A DNA stretch of 64,000 nt, from positions 2,418,001-2,482,000 of the forward strand of contig NC_089184.1 in the NCBI RefSeq assembly GCF_947507565.1, written 5' to 3'. The position numbers and the translations under genes were made by a program. Positions 31,201 to 42,297 of the stretch are shown in pieces. Position 1 is the first letter of the stretch; each line of letters starts with the position of its first letter. The notes under the pieces are model-generated. The model was not told where the DNA came from. It saw only the letters and a program-made list of their open reading frames with translations, and ran no database searches. This DNA is from Oscarella lobularis. Lineage: Eukaryota > Porifera > Homoscleromorpha > Homosclerophorida > Oscarellidae.

Positions 31201-32404
31201 GAGCAAAGAAGATAGTGCATCTAAAAATGTGGGTAATTAAATGAAAAATCTGAAGTACTCAAGTCCACTTTTGTGAGAAACATAGACGTCTCCTTGTCCA
31301 TGTCAAAAAATTGATCATGTCCACGAAAAAGCATCTGATATCTGTCGCGCAAAGGAAGGAGCTCGATAAGTCCAGCGTGCAAAACGAAGAGTTGAACAAG
31401 ATCAATTTTTCTGGGCATATTCTAAACAAGAATGAATTCACGTTATGTATCATTATTGCACTACAATGTACACGTAGTGTATACGCTGCAGAGATTCCAA
31501 AGAGAATCAATCGGAAGTGACCACCCACGGCACGGATAAACGTTTCAACGTTTGCCGTGAAAAATTCTTCAAAATCATCACGATCCTTTCAAAAATGTAT
31601 TTAACACGCAGAACTACAAATAGGTCGAAACTTTGAACCTCGTTTTGCTGACGTTGACAAGGAAGAAATTGAAGATGAGAAAGAGTTGCTCGCTTCAATT
31701 CTTTTTCTACCTATCACAAGACGACTAATTACATAACTTGGTCTCCTGATAAAGTGCCAGTGGTCTCATATACAAAAACACTGTTAGTAATTATTATTAT
31801 GCTAAGGTTTGGAGCTAAGGAAAAAACACACGCTTACCTGTTCAACTTCATCTCTCAAACTCGGAGAAAAGCAGCATCTAAAAGCATGAATTCTATTCAC
31901 CCTGAATTTCATTCCCGCGAAGAAGACGCAGTCAATTTCCATTTGCTGACAGCCGAGCAGAAGAGAGCGAAATGGAAGCCTGGCGTTTTCAATAACTGAG
32001 CGAAACTTGCTTAGTGATGATAATTCCAATGGTTTATCTGACATAACAACGAAGCAGGGGCACTCTTCTTTGAGGTACTCTTTCCACTTGTCAGATAAAG
32101 CACTTTCGAACTCGCAAGCAACAGACATTCTGGTGCTTCTATTCAAATGTCGAATTATCGCTTTTCGAGCCAGGAGAGCGGACGAATCAGGCAGCAGTGA
32201 CCACACGACTTCCATGAATTTGAAAAAGACAACTCGCACCTGAGTTGCTTTCCGTTGAAAACCGCTCAGCTTCTTTTCAACAAGATATGTGAGATGAAGA
32301 AATTGTCCTCCATGGTCCCAGTCCAAAGAACGATCCATGATCGCTTCTAACACAAGGGAATCGCCGTCAACAAGAACAGCCTGATCTTCTTCGTAATCTC
32401 TCAA
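25255..32404 (-). CDS. DDX60: DDX60-like Ski2-family DExD/H-box RNA helicase
   Basis: A large gene with many short introns. The first clear exon (32404 to about 31843) encodes the DDX60 N-terminal nuclease-like region ([19 protein letters not shown], then [13 protein letters not shown]). Helicase motifs follow in order: Walker [11 protein letters not shown] (about 29275), Ia [12 protein letters not shown] (about 29150), II DEVH (28860-28790, split by an intron), [11 protein letters not shown] (about 28710) and [14 protein letters not shown] (about 26975). The C-terminal exons run to a TAA at 25257-25255. DDX60 proteins are cytoplasmic and are linked in vertebrates to RIG-I-dependent antiviral responses and viral RNA handling; the same role here is inferred. 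The DEVH intron begins with GC instead of GT. The 5' end probably includes the acidic exon at 32564-32764. Confidence 0.88.
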
Positions 32405-32563
32405 GACGTCAGTGTAACTAGAGAGAAATTAAGAACCACTCTATTTACAAACAACGCTGAGTCTGACTGTACTCTTTCTTATCCCCATCCCCTAAGGACC
32501 GTATATAATTTCCTCTTTTAGAATATTACTACTAGTTAGTTGTTACGGCTTCTCCTTGTAATG

Positions 32564-32764
32564 TTATAGCGTCACGGTAAGGCTAGGGTATACTTCATCA
32601 TAAGTAATAGCGTACTGAATTGCGAAACTATGGTAAATGCTGTCGAAATCCAGGGGTTCGGGATCACTCTCGATCTCCGTCTCAGAATCTGATCCGCTTT
32701 CGCTCTCGGACTCCTCTATCCATTCCGAGTCTTCCGACTCGGACGGGCTTTCCACATGACTCAT
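32564..32764 (-). CDS. Acidic Ser/Glu/Asp-rich exon, probable 5' exon of the DDX60-like gene
   Basis: An ATG at 32764 opens a frame full of SESED and SDSETEIESD runs, followed by an ordered end (DFDSIYHSFAIQYAITYDEV). It lies 160 bp upstream of the first conserved DDX60 exon on the same strand, and DDX60-type proteins often begin with an acidic segment. The phase of the link could not be matched with a consensus donor, so it may be a separate 66-91-aa protein. A degraded copy lies at 37650-37930. Confidence 0.45.
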   Translation of the reverse strand: MSHVESPSESEDSEWIEESESESGSDSETEIESDPEPLDFDSIYHSFAIQYAITYDEVYPSLTVTL

Positions 32765-33062
32765 GTTTCCTTCGAAACTCGCTGGATTTGTGAAGGTTTT
32801 CCTGTTAAGCTTGTGCGCACGCTCAAGAATCTTAATCACGTGTGCGCGCCGAACAAAAGATCGTAATCCTATAGAAGAGAAGTTCAGCGTTCATCGACAT
32901 ACATGTCTTCTTCAGAAAATGATTCTCGGTTGTGGCGATCCCTGCGGGCTTCGCAAGCTCATTTTTAGACGAGATGACGTCATTAGTTGGGAGTCACTGC
33001 CTAATGCGCATGCACTCCTGCACGTCGACTCTCGATCGCGGATACAATCCGGCGTGTCTCGA

Positions 33063-33275
33063 TGCAGTGCCACGATTTGCTTCGCAGTATTGCTTCCGAG
33101 CATCAACTAAGAAGCCGGAATCTTCGCCGTTTGCGCGAATCGATATATGTCAGGGACGAGCGTATAGGTTGCATCGATTTGCTTCGTAGGATTGCTTGCG
33201 AGCATCAACTACGTAGCGAGAAGCTTCTTCGTTTGCGCGAATCAATATGTGTCAGGGGCGAACGTCCTTTCTGCA
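33063..33275 (+). repeat. Two tandem copies of a 102-bp unit (third copy at 63853)
   Basis: CGATTTGCTTCG and GAGCATCAACTA recur at the same spacing in two units starting near 33073 and 33175. A further copy at the window end (63853-63960) is interrupted by a transposon insertion. One frame stays open through both units (DLLRRIACEHQLRS-type), so a coding origin is possible but unproven. Confidence 0.7.
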
Positions 33276-33589
33276 AGTGAGCTAGAGATAATGGGGGAGG
33301 TATCGCGTCTTGGGAATGGGGACTTTCATAATACTTTTTATGCAGTCGTCTGCTAAGGCTCATTTTGAAGGCCGCTTCAAAGGACGAGGTGGTCTCTAGA
33401 GAACGTAAGGTGTATTACGTCATTCTTTAGACTTGTGTAGGATCTCTCTTCAGTGTATAGCTCTTTGAGAACTTTCAGAGAAGCAGGGCGAATAGACTAT
33501 GGTAATAATCAGATATGGCTAACTAGTATTCGATCCGTCGTATCTAATTATTTACCTATACTGTAAGGCTATTTATTGATTATTTTTAG

Positions 33590-36500
33590 AAAAGTCTTTG
33601 TATCAGTTTGCTTTTGAAGAAGTCGGTCCTTACTGGAAAGAGCTGGGGGCCTCTCTAGGCTTTGAAATGCCCGAGCTAAATGGCATTGAAGAGTACCACC
33701 TGAACCATTGTCTAAATGTCAAATCATGGCCTGGGCCATGCTTGAGAAATATCGAGCAGCCAACGGTCGAATTCTTTCATCGGTTGAACGCATTCGGAAA
33801 GTTCTAAGCAACGTCAAAAAATTGCGAAATTTGACAATTCCCCATGATGACGACAGAAGTGTTAGCGGTGAGCCCTAGTCAATATTTAATTAGATCTCGA
33901 TATTTAATTAATCAGATCTCAAAATTTAACTTTTTCTCTTTGCTGAAGATCTTTTGCCTCGCTGCGTCGTTGATGACCGACGCTTTTACGGTAGAGACGA
34001 CGAGCTGAAAGAGATCGCACAGTACTTGTGGAACGGCAGAGCAAAAACGAGTCACGTTGAACCAATCAATTCTCAGAAAATTCAGGCATGCGAGAACCTA
34101 TCAAATAATTTAACTTTTCATGACAGTGATATCAGATTGTCTCTGGTGTGGGCGGAGTTGGAAAAACGACTCTGGCTTTCAAATACGTTCACCAATACGT
34201 CAAGTCGTATTCAGATGGCGTTTTCTATTTCAACACCGAATCGTACTCGTCGTTTCTGTTTTGGTTAAAAGAAAACGTAAGTAGTCTCTTAACGAAATCA
34301 CTTTTTCTGATCACTTTCTCTAAAGATTGCGAGGTCGGCTGATCTGAGTACTGAGCGTGACGTCAGCAGTTCCTCTGACGCTCTTCGTGTTTTCATTCGC
34401 TATATCAGTAATCGTCCTCGATCTTTGCTTCTCTTTGACAATGCTGACGATTTTGGCTTGGTGAGCGATGTCTTGCCTGGAACTCGGACTGCCTGTCACA
34501 TCATCATTACGACGAGAATAACGCAAACGCACGACATCTCCTATCAGCGAAACGTCAACTCATTGCTCTTGAACGTCCTTGAAAAGAAAAAGGCTGTTGT
34601 TGCTCTTCTCTGTTGGGCAGGAAAATCGAAGGAGTCCTTGCAAACCCTCGATTACAACGAGAGGAAGTATTTAGAGAAGGTAGCGGCTGAGCCTTCCATC
34701 GACGGTTTACCACTGGCTTTATCACATGCTAGGACATTTATTGAGCAGCACAAGGTCACGTTTTCGAAGTACTGGAGGATGATAGAAGCTGAGGCTAAAC
34801 GCTTGGAAGCGGCTGCATTGAATTTAGATAGCTTCTTGCGCTGCTTTCATCTTTCCCACCTTAAAGAAGATCTCAGGCGACGCAATGTTCATAACATCCG
34901 TCAGTTCATTCGTCTAGACGCTCGCAATGTCGTCAACTATTGCGATCAGATTTCTAGTTTGCGTGCTCAGACCGCTTACAAGGAGAGAGAGAAACATCGC
35001 GTATCTCTAACTTCGGAGTTGGATCTTGATGACGTGAGAGATGAGGAATCTCAAGAGGGTTTTCTCCTTTTCAAGTGCTGTGCTGTCATGTCGTCGCGTG
35101 ATATTCCACCAGACGTCGTCGCCGATGCTGCGTTTCAGACGAATCCTCTCGATAAGGAGTTCAAAATCTCGAAAGCCATTAAGATTTTGAACGAACGCTC
35201 TCTTATCCAGCAGATCAGTAGTCCTGATAACGACATGGTTGTCACCTTCTCCATGCATCATTTGATTCAAGCAAGTATGCTGCAACGAATGGCCGGAAAC
35301 GCGAAAGACTTTGTCAGCGTCCTCAAGTCTGTTGCAAAAGCCTTTTTCGAACGTCTTCCTCACTTCGACGACTTGAGCAATCTATTGATTAGTCCAGTTG
35401 TGCTCTCCCTTACTCCTCATATCTATTCTACTGCAGTTAAGATGCTTAGACTTGGGATACTCGACGAAGGAGTTTATCCAGGACTTGTTGACTGTGCCTG
35501 TCAATTAGCGCTAGAGTACAGGCACTACGAAGAGGCGACGCATTTGTGCTTTCTTCGCGTTAATGCTTTCGAAGCAAAATTGACACGATTTTGCGTGGAA
35601 GAAACCCGACGTCGAAGGCAAGACTGTAAGTAAGAATCATTGTGTAAACTTTCTTTTCTGACGTTCTGTGTTAGATTACTATGATATTGCGTTCAGTCGA
35701 TATCTCTTGAATAATTTGAACGAGGTAGACGTGAACATTTGGCGATCTCTAAGCGGAACGCCTACAAATTCTGATAAATTTTCTCAAAAAGGTTGGTTGA
35801 AAAAAGTGGGATAATTAGCACCCTAGGTTTCACTGGGTCTTTATTCGTAGTATTGCTTAATATTTCTGATAAAAATTTACTCTGAAAGGTTTGTCATAAA
35901 AGTGGGATACTTAGCATCCTAGGTTTCACTGGGTCTCTTTATTCGTAGCAATGTTTTTGCTGGCGGACAGCCAACGGCTCCTGGGCTTGACGTCTGACGC
36001 CGAAAGAACTCTTCAAAATGTGCTCAGGGTTTCCGATTCTTTCCAAACTCCGGCAGTAGCCGAAATCTCTTTCAATGGTACAAAGAAGATCGATGGCTAA
36101 ATCTCTTTACCAGCCCTCATTGGTTTTTAGTTTATCTACTACTTTCGCAGGTCTACGATAGATTAGAGCGTATTTATGATCAGCTCAGTGTCTTGCGAAA
36201 GTCTCTTTCCTTGGCAAAAAGTGGGCTCTTTGATCCTGGTATTTGTCTTGCTGCGTGTTAGTGAGCTTCGTTTGATGCTATAACAATTAAGTTTCGGTTT
36301 ATGTTTATTTCCAGGTTACCAACGACTTGGTTCGTGTTTGAAAGTGCACGGTTTTCTAGACGAGGCTTTAGAAAATTTTCTTGAAGCTTTGAGAACTTAC
36401 CAGGAAATGATTCCTGATTCTCACGAAGATCTTGGAATGTGTGAGTCCATTTCAATTATTATGTCTTTGTGCACGTTTCTTTCTGCAGTGCGTTTTCAGA

Positions 36501-37480
36501 TAAGCTTGTGCCTGTTTGAGAAAGATCGTCTTTCCCAAGCGTACGACTTCTCACGTGCCGGTTTGTCAATCGTAAGGGCCGTTGGTCCGCCTGAGCATCC
36601 TTTTGTTGCACTAGGTAAGTAGACCGTAAACTACATTAATTAAAAACTTTGACTTTCTCTTTATCGCTCTTCTCTCACGGACGAATGCTTTACTTACTAC
36701 AAAGATATAAAGAAGCTATTGAATTTCTGAAAGAGTGTTTGTCTTGTTGTGAAAAAGGGTCACAGAGAGTTGATAGCCTCACCACAAAAGCAGACTATTT
36801 CAGATCAGAAAGATTATACAGATCTTTCTACTTTTTTGTATTTAGGCCTCGCTGTTTTGGGAGATGCTTTGCGTGAAGGGGAGTCGATCGCGATCATCAC
36901 TTGCTCAGAACAAAAAAACAAAAGAAATAATTCGTTGTTTGAAAGAGTCAATTTCGCTTTACACCCATCTTTATCCTGATGGAAAATATGCGGTATCAAT
37001 ACGTATGCTATTGTATCGTAATCTTTGGAGCGGCAAGCTATTTATCTTCTATATCTAAAGCTTGTACTACGCTCTGTAAAGTTTACTTACCATTGGAGAA
37101 ATTCGACGACGCTTTGGAATTAGCTGAAATGGCTTGGGGCGCCGTTAGGAATCGTCCTGTTATGCGAATGAAAAGTGAGTTGCACATTCTTCCTAAGCCG
37201 GCTATAGAGTAGTCTTTTTTCTAAGTGCTTCCCCTGTACGTGAAGTGCCCGTGTGCGAAAAAACAGTTCAGTAAAAGCGAGGAATTGCTGAACAGTTTTA
37301 GGGAAGATACCAAGTATCTACCTCCGGAGCATGAACGTATGAAGCCATGTGAGTGTAAAATGCATCTCAATCATTATTATTTAATTATGGGACTTTTTCG
37401 ATTGATTTATTAATTGTACTGTAGTGCGATTGGCTGAAGCTGTACAAAACGAATACAAGGTCATGTTCGGAAGGGCTTAA
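33590..37480 (+). CDS. Death - NB-ARC - TPR protein (NLR/APAF-like), possibly with frameshifts
   Basis: Exons seen: 33590-33867 (Death domain, GPYWKELGASLGFEMPEL), 33949 onward (FYGRDDELKEIAQYL), 34136-34276 (P-loop SGVGGVGKTTLA), 34326-35625 (Walker B SLLLFDNADD, ITTR, DGLPLAL, then a winged-helix region). TPR-type exons follow to a TAA at 37478-37480 (for example GFLDEALENFLEALRTYQE). Introns are about 50 bp. Such proteins are nucleotide-switched scaffolds that assemble signalling platforms; Death suggests an apoptosis or immune output. The Death exon needs a one-base frame change near 33725, and a TPR exon another at a run of seven A near 36911. It is therefore either a recent pseudogene or affected by assembly indels. 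The first coding exon was not found. A truncated copy lies at 42298-44865. Confidence 0.72.
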
Positions 37481-37649
37481 TTCACGACTAAGACGTACGT
37501 ATTGGGCTCCAGGAGCAGACGTCCGAACTTTGCTAGCCATTTATTTTCTACACATTATGTTCGACTCGTTTGTTTTTATTGTGTGCTATTTGTGAAGTTG
37601 CAGCTTCGGTTCATTTTGCATGTAACTAACGGCAGATAATTTGCGTCAC

Positions 37650-37930
37650 GGAAGGACTAGAGTATTACAGTAAATAACGTACTGAATTGCATGCGAAGCT
37701 ATGGTGTGATACTGTCACGGTACACTATCAGTTTCAGAATCTGATCCGCTTTTGACTTCGGACTCATCAATCCATTCCGAGTCTTCTGACTCTGGCTGCA
37801 TGGCATGGCTCTCCGTGACTAAGCCTTTCTTCGAAACTCGCTGGATTCTTGTAGGTTCTCCTGTTGCGTTTATGCGCACGCTCAAGGATCTTTATCACGT
37901 GTGCTATCTGAATGTGGAGTTTAACCCTAT
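37650..37930 (-). pseudogene. Degraded copy of the acidic DDX60 5' exon (32564-32870)
   Basis: On the plus strand, TCAGAATCTGATCCGCTTT, CATTCCGAGTCTTC and CGAAACTCGCTGGATT appear in the same order as in 32660-32800. The copy has lost parts of the acidic run and its frame. It lies immediately left of the 38.0 kb transposon. Confidence 0.75.
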
Positions 37931-38423
37931 TGGTTAAACGTATTTGATGACGCCGAAGGAGCGGAGCGCGCGCTAGGCACGCGTGAACATAAAGGCGGCG
38001 TAGAGAGCAGGACTAACTTTCACTGCGCATGTTTAACCACGTGATGAGCGGGACCCAATCGGAATTCGAAATGGGCTACAAATGTGTGGTAGTTGATAGA
38101 ATTCGCTTCTGATAAGGAAGCGCCTGAACTGATAAGGACCCAACCCACGCTAAACGACGAACAAATGAATTATCTTTCAAACAAGAAGGGGGCTATTTTT
38201 ATATAGGGGGTGCTATTTTCACAAATCGCGTAGAATCGCCGAGGAAAAATCGAAACTGACGCTGATCGCGACGGCTGCTGGGCAGCCGTCTTCGTCTCGA
38301 CACAAAACGCATAAACATAGTAGCTGACGAGCTTTTCGCGGGAAGAAAGAGCCGCGAAAAGCAGTAGAAATTTGCGCGAAATAGTTCTACGCTCCTTGCT
38401 CCTCGACGAGGCGATTTTTCTCG

Positions 38424-39404
38424 ATGTTTTCGCTGTCTCGCTGCCACTACGATCGCGGCGTCATGACACGACACCTTCTCGCCCAAAGCACGCCCTGTTT
38501 TGGAAGTATTCGGAGCTATTCTGGAAGGGAAGCACGCCAGCGGGGCTTCTCTACGCTAGTTTCTCTGTGCTTGCGCCACTCGGAAGCTAAAGCGGAAGAA
38601 CAACGTCGCTGCGCTATGGCAATGGATCGCGAACGCTGCGCCGGTCGCCTTCGGCCGTGCCCTGAACGTCTCCTGCCCGTACTAGACGACTTGACGAATG
38701 CTGTTGTGGCCTACCTGTGCGCTAAGCACAACGACGAAGCGGATAGCAGAGCAGACGTCACGGAGCACCCTTCGTACGAATCGCCAGCGAAAAGAGTCGC
38801 TATCGTAGCGCCGTCGCAGTCGATCCCCGAAACTCGTAAGACGATTGCGTTGGGCGCTAAATCACTAAGATATCCTGCGTAGAATCGCTCGAACGAGCAG
38901 AACCAGCAGATCGGGACTCGCTGCGTGCTCTTCACGAAGCACGGACGAAAATCGGTCATCTCGAAGACGAAAATCGGCTATTGAGAACGGAAATTGAGCG
39001 TCTGAGAGCCGATCGAAGCGGTATTCTTCGATTCTATAGATATACCTCACGTGACTTTCAAAAATGTATATATAGAATCATTTCCTGAACTAGTGGGGCA
39101 ATTTCAGCGTGCGCTCTATCAGCACAGCCTGCAAGAGAACTGCTCCAAGCTGTACGGAGCAGAGGAGATGAAGGAGTTCGCCGAGCGCAATGCCCCAGGT
39201 CTATTTGGGATGATCGAAAGAGCCCTGACGGGAGACTACCCAGAAGCAGAAAGAAGAAGCGCTTTGCGAAATCAAAGGGTCGTAGGAGAACTACATCGGT
39301 ACGCCTATTTTTGCAATCAGGTAAGAATAATTTTTATTACATTACACTTTATATATCAATATCACACGGGTCTACTTACATATACTTATATATATATATA
39401 TATA

Positions 39405-39441
<37 letters not shown>

Positions 39442-41630
39442 CTTTGCAATACCTGCAAACTTAGACACATTTCATCCCTGTAGAGAAACAATATGCTCGT
39501 GAACGATACTGGATTGCACCTGTCTTTGTCCGGATGCTCTGAAGCGGCATTGGACTGCGGTCGAGCCTTGGGCCTAGGCCCTCATCCCATGACCATACGA
39601 CGATTCAGGAAGAAACTAAGTGACAACAATAAGGTCATAGCCGCTGATCTTATTGCGAAAGCTGAATCTGAAAAACACATGGTGCTTCTGATGATTGACG
39701 ATTACCATACAATACATACCGTTCCGAGGCCAACTTCCGGAGACACTTCAACAGCCATTCACATGGCTACGTGTCTGGCAGATTTCCATCCGTCTGTTCC
39801 AAGCATTCCTCTGCCCTTGGAGCCCATACACTACCGTCCAAACAGTTCTTCTGCTAGAGGGTCAATAAATATTGGCAGAATTCTCGATCATTTTGAAACA
39901 AACCTGGAGTCATTTTTTACTCAAACGTGGATGGAGTGCCTTCCAGAAAATTTTCTTAGAATTGACATTTCCGACGTTGCCTCTTCATTAGAAAATTTGA
40001 GGTAACTGCTGACTAGAGCAAAAGCTTCTCGTTAGCTCATAAATATTTATTGAAGATGCTACACCAGCCCAGATCTGAGAGACCTGGATTCGATGAAGAG
40101 TGTATGCCTCCTGGAAGAAATAAATCATGAATTGCATTCGGCGAAGGATTACAAGGAAGTGCTTAGCATCGTCATTGCAAAGCACCCTGCGTTAGAAAAG
40201 TACCTGAAAGGCAACGTTATGCCATTACTCGGAGACTGGCCCACGTTTTATTCTATCAAAAAACTAATAGCAAAGGTATAACCCATTGAATGATTCTACT
40301 ACCATTATTGATCATTTATAGAGCGGATCTGAGTCTTCATTTTATCATTCCATTGTTCCCGTCCTTGGGCCCTTTCATATCTACTTGAACGCTGCCGAAA
40401 ATCTTCTTTCACTTTATCACCCTTTCTTTGAAAGTAATAATTAATCTCACTAACATGCAAATAATATTATTTTATCCTACAGAAATATACAAATACTTGT
40501 TTGGCGAAAAGAAGATCCTTCCCAAGAAGCCCAGTTTTCAAAGAACATTCACACTCATCTCTTCGACGCTGGGGGGCTGGCTTCTGGTTAGAAAAGGCGT
40601 GATGAAAACGTTCAAATTATGTAAAGATGCCGACTTTGCCTTGCTCAAGCATCTGCTCGACGACTTGCTGCCTCTGATTTTCTTTTTCTATTCGACGGTG
40701 ATAAGAGGAGGCAACTACCACCTGTGGAAACATTCCATGATACGATTAGCGTTTATGTTTCTTACTCAGAAGCGGCATCATTACGACAAATCGACCATCT
40801 CGGTGATCAGCGATCTAATCCATTGTGAAACGGTGATTCCAGATTGGAAAGAGCAATTCAAGAGTCACCTAAACATTTTCACTGAAAAAAAAGTAGAAGT
40901 ATTTCATTCTATGCTCAGAATGCACTGCTCGTCGTGGTCAACGGCTGACCAAATAGAAGAAACAGCAAAAGTTTTGAGTGCACGAAAATTTGACTCGGAC
41001 TTTATGGAAAACTTTTTGAAGCCTTTTTTGAAGAAGCCCCACAGATTTAACATTTCTTACCTGTCTGGAAAGGCGGCAGAATTTCTCGTTGAGAAGATCA
41101 TCAGGCAAATTTATTTGCACAGCGGCAAACCTTATACAAGAGAGAAACGTAGGAACAAAACAATAATCAGTGCACCTGTTTTCGGTCCAGTGTTTGACGA
41201 GCGTTCTTTTCCGATTGGCTTCTCTACTCAAACGCCACCGTTAGTTGAATTTATTTGCGACAAAACAAACTGCACAGTTGCCAGTCCTGCTGCAGAAGCC
41301 GCTGTATTGAGCTGCGGACATTCTTTTCACCTGGAATGCATTCGAGAAAGAAATTGCCTCTTCTGCGAGCCTTTTCTTCTTACGTCTGTAAAAAAGTTGG
41401 CGGAAAAATTCAATCAGAATTTGAGCAGTGAAGTTGGAGGTAGCGACGAAGCGCAGGAATCCCGTGGTGACGAAGGAGAAGGCAACGATGAAGAAGAAGA
41501 TGGGAAACAAGACGAAGTAGAGTTCTACACATCCCACGAGCTGTTCAGCCAATTGTCAGCAAATCTTGCGACGTTCATTCCTGCAGGGGTAAAGCCAAAA
41601 TACGTTAATCAAGCACAGAAGAGCAGATAA
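38424..41630 (+). CDS. Putative DDE-type transposase (DUF6589-like) with RING-like finger, about 7 exons
   Basis: Exons: 38424-38835, 38883 to about 39024, about 39044-39320, 39484-40001, 40068-40275, 40322-40433, 40493-41630. The frame stays open when spliced; only the exon 2/3 link is ambiguous (intron of 19 or 40 bp). After a basic, coiled-coil N-terminus comes NDTGLHLSLSGCSEAALD. The core has three acidic patches in DDE-like order: LMIDDYHTIHT, LLGDWPTFYSI and KKVEVFHSMLR, with GPFHIYLNAAEN between the last two. A RING-like cysteine/histidine cluster (CDKTNCTV, LSCGHSFHLEC, CLFC) and an acidic tail follow. The resemblance to DUF6589-type proteins is from memory of motif style and needs a profile search. 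Its position inside matching terminal repeats is the main argument for a transposase. Confidence 0.65.
39380..39438. repeat. (TA)n microsatellite in an intron of the transposon gene
   Basis: Nearly pure TA repeats with two C interruptions, lying in the intron between 39320 and 39484. Confidence 0.95.
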
Positions 41631-42297
41631 GACTGTACCTTGCAATATCTCATCAGTGACTGATAAGACTATACCTTGCCATATCTCATCAGTGACTGCT
41701 ACTCGTATCATACGTATTTCATCGTTCGAAAGCTGCTTTATTAGTATGTTACCTCGCAAATTAATATAAATATTTGGTATCTTACACTCAACGCCATTGA
41801 TAAGGATTATCAGAAAAACACGCCAGAAATGAGATAACTGAGTAAAGCCAAATGGTTGTGTATACCTAAAGCTACTGTAGAAACTTTGGCAGGTCTAACG
41901 GATCCCTCATCACTCCGCGAAGGGCAAGCGACAGACGATTCATTCGCAAAACATAATAAAAAGCGTTTGGTATGCGTCTTTCAGAATCGAACCTTAAAAA
42001 CAAACCTTCCTAAAGCATTTCGAATGATCAGGAACAAAAAAGAACCAACGAACGAGCTATTCGTCAGACCGCGAAGTGCGTAGCAACGCGCACATGCGCA
42101 GTGAAAGTTAGTCCTGCTGGCGTAGAGTAGGCACGCGCTCATTCGCCTTCCCAGATGACGCGAGCTGCTTCCCTTCCCTCCCTCCCTTATTAACCGCTCG
42201 GACTCAGTCCAGCGGGAGCCGCCGGGGGGTTCGGATGGTATCCGCACCGGCCGGGTTGATCCTCCCCGGATTAGCGGTGCTCTGCCACCCGGCAGGG

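Larger units (their letters stand above)
38006..42118 (+). mobile_element. Intact 4113-bp DNA transposon, 26-bp perfect TIRs, 9-bp TSD
   Basis: The left end at 38006-38031 (begins AGCAGGACTAACTTTC, ends GCGCATG) is repeated as an exact inverse at 42093-42118. Both ends are flanked by the direct 9-bp duplication GGCGTAGAG (37997-38005 and 42119-42127). Inside is one plus-strand spliced gene (38424-41630) filling most of the element. Perfect ends and a perfect target duplication mean recent insertion. A 9-bp duplication is typical of Mutator-like elements, but the protein does not look like a standard Mutator transposase. Confidence 0.9.

Noticed and set aside
31259-31528. 89-codon minus-strand frame within the helicase gene
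   Set aside because: The adjacent frame encodes conserved DDX60 sequence ([20 protein letters not shown]), so this is a shadow.
32932-33189. Coding gene made of the 102-bp tandem units
   Set aside because: One frame stays open over two units, but there is no start, splice context or recognised domain. The same unit occurs as a dispersed repeat at 63.9 kb.
39025-39043. 19-bp intron in the transposon gene
   Set aside because: GTATTC...TATAG gives a compatible phase, but 19 bp is below known animal intron sizes. A 40-bp intron starting at 39004 also fits, so the boundary is left open.
42250-42275. Start of 18S rRNA (GGTTGATCCT)
   Set aside because: Only about ten bases match. The following sequence is not rRNA.
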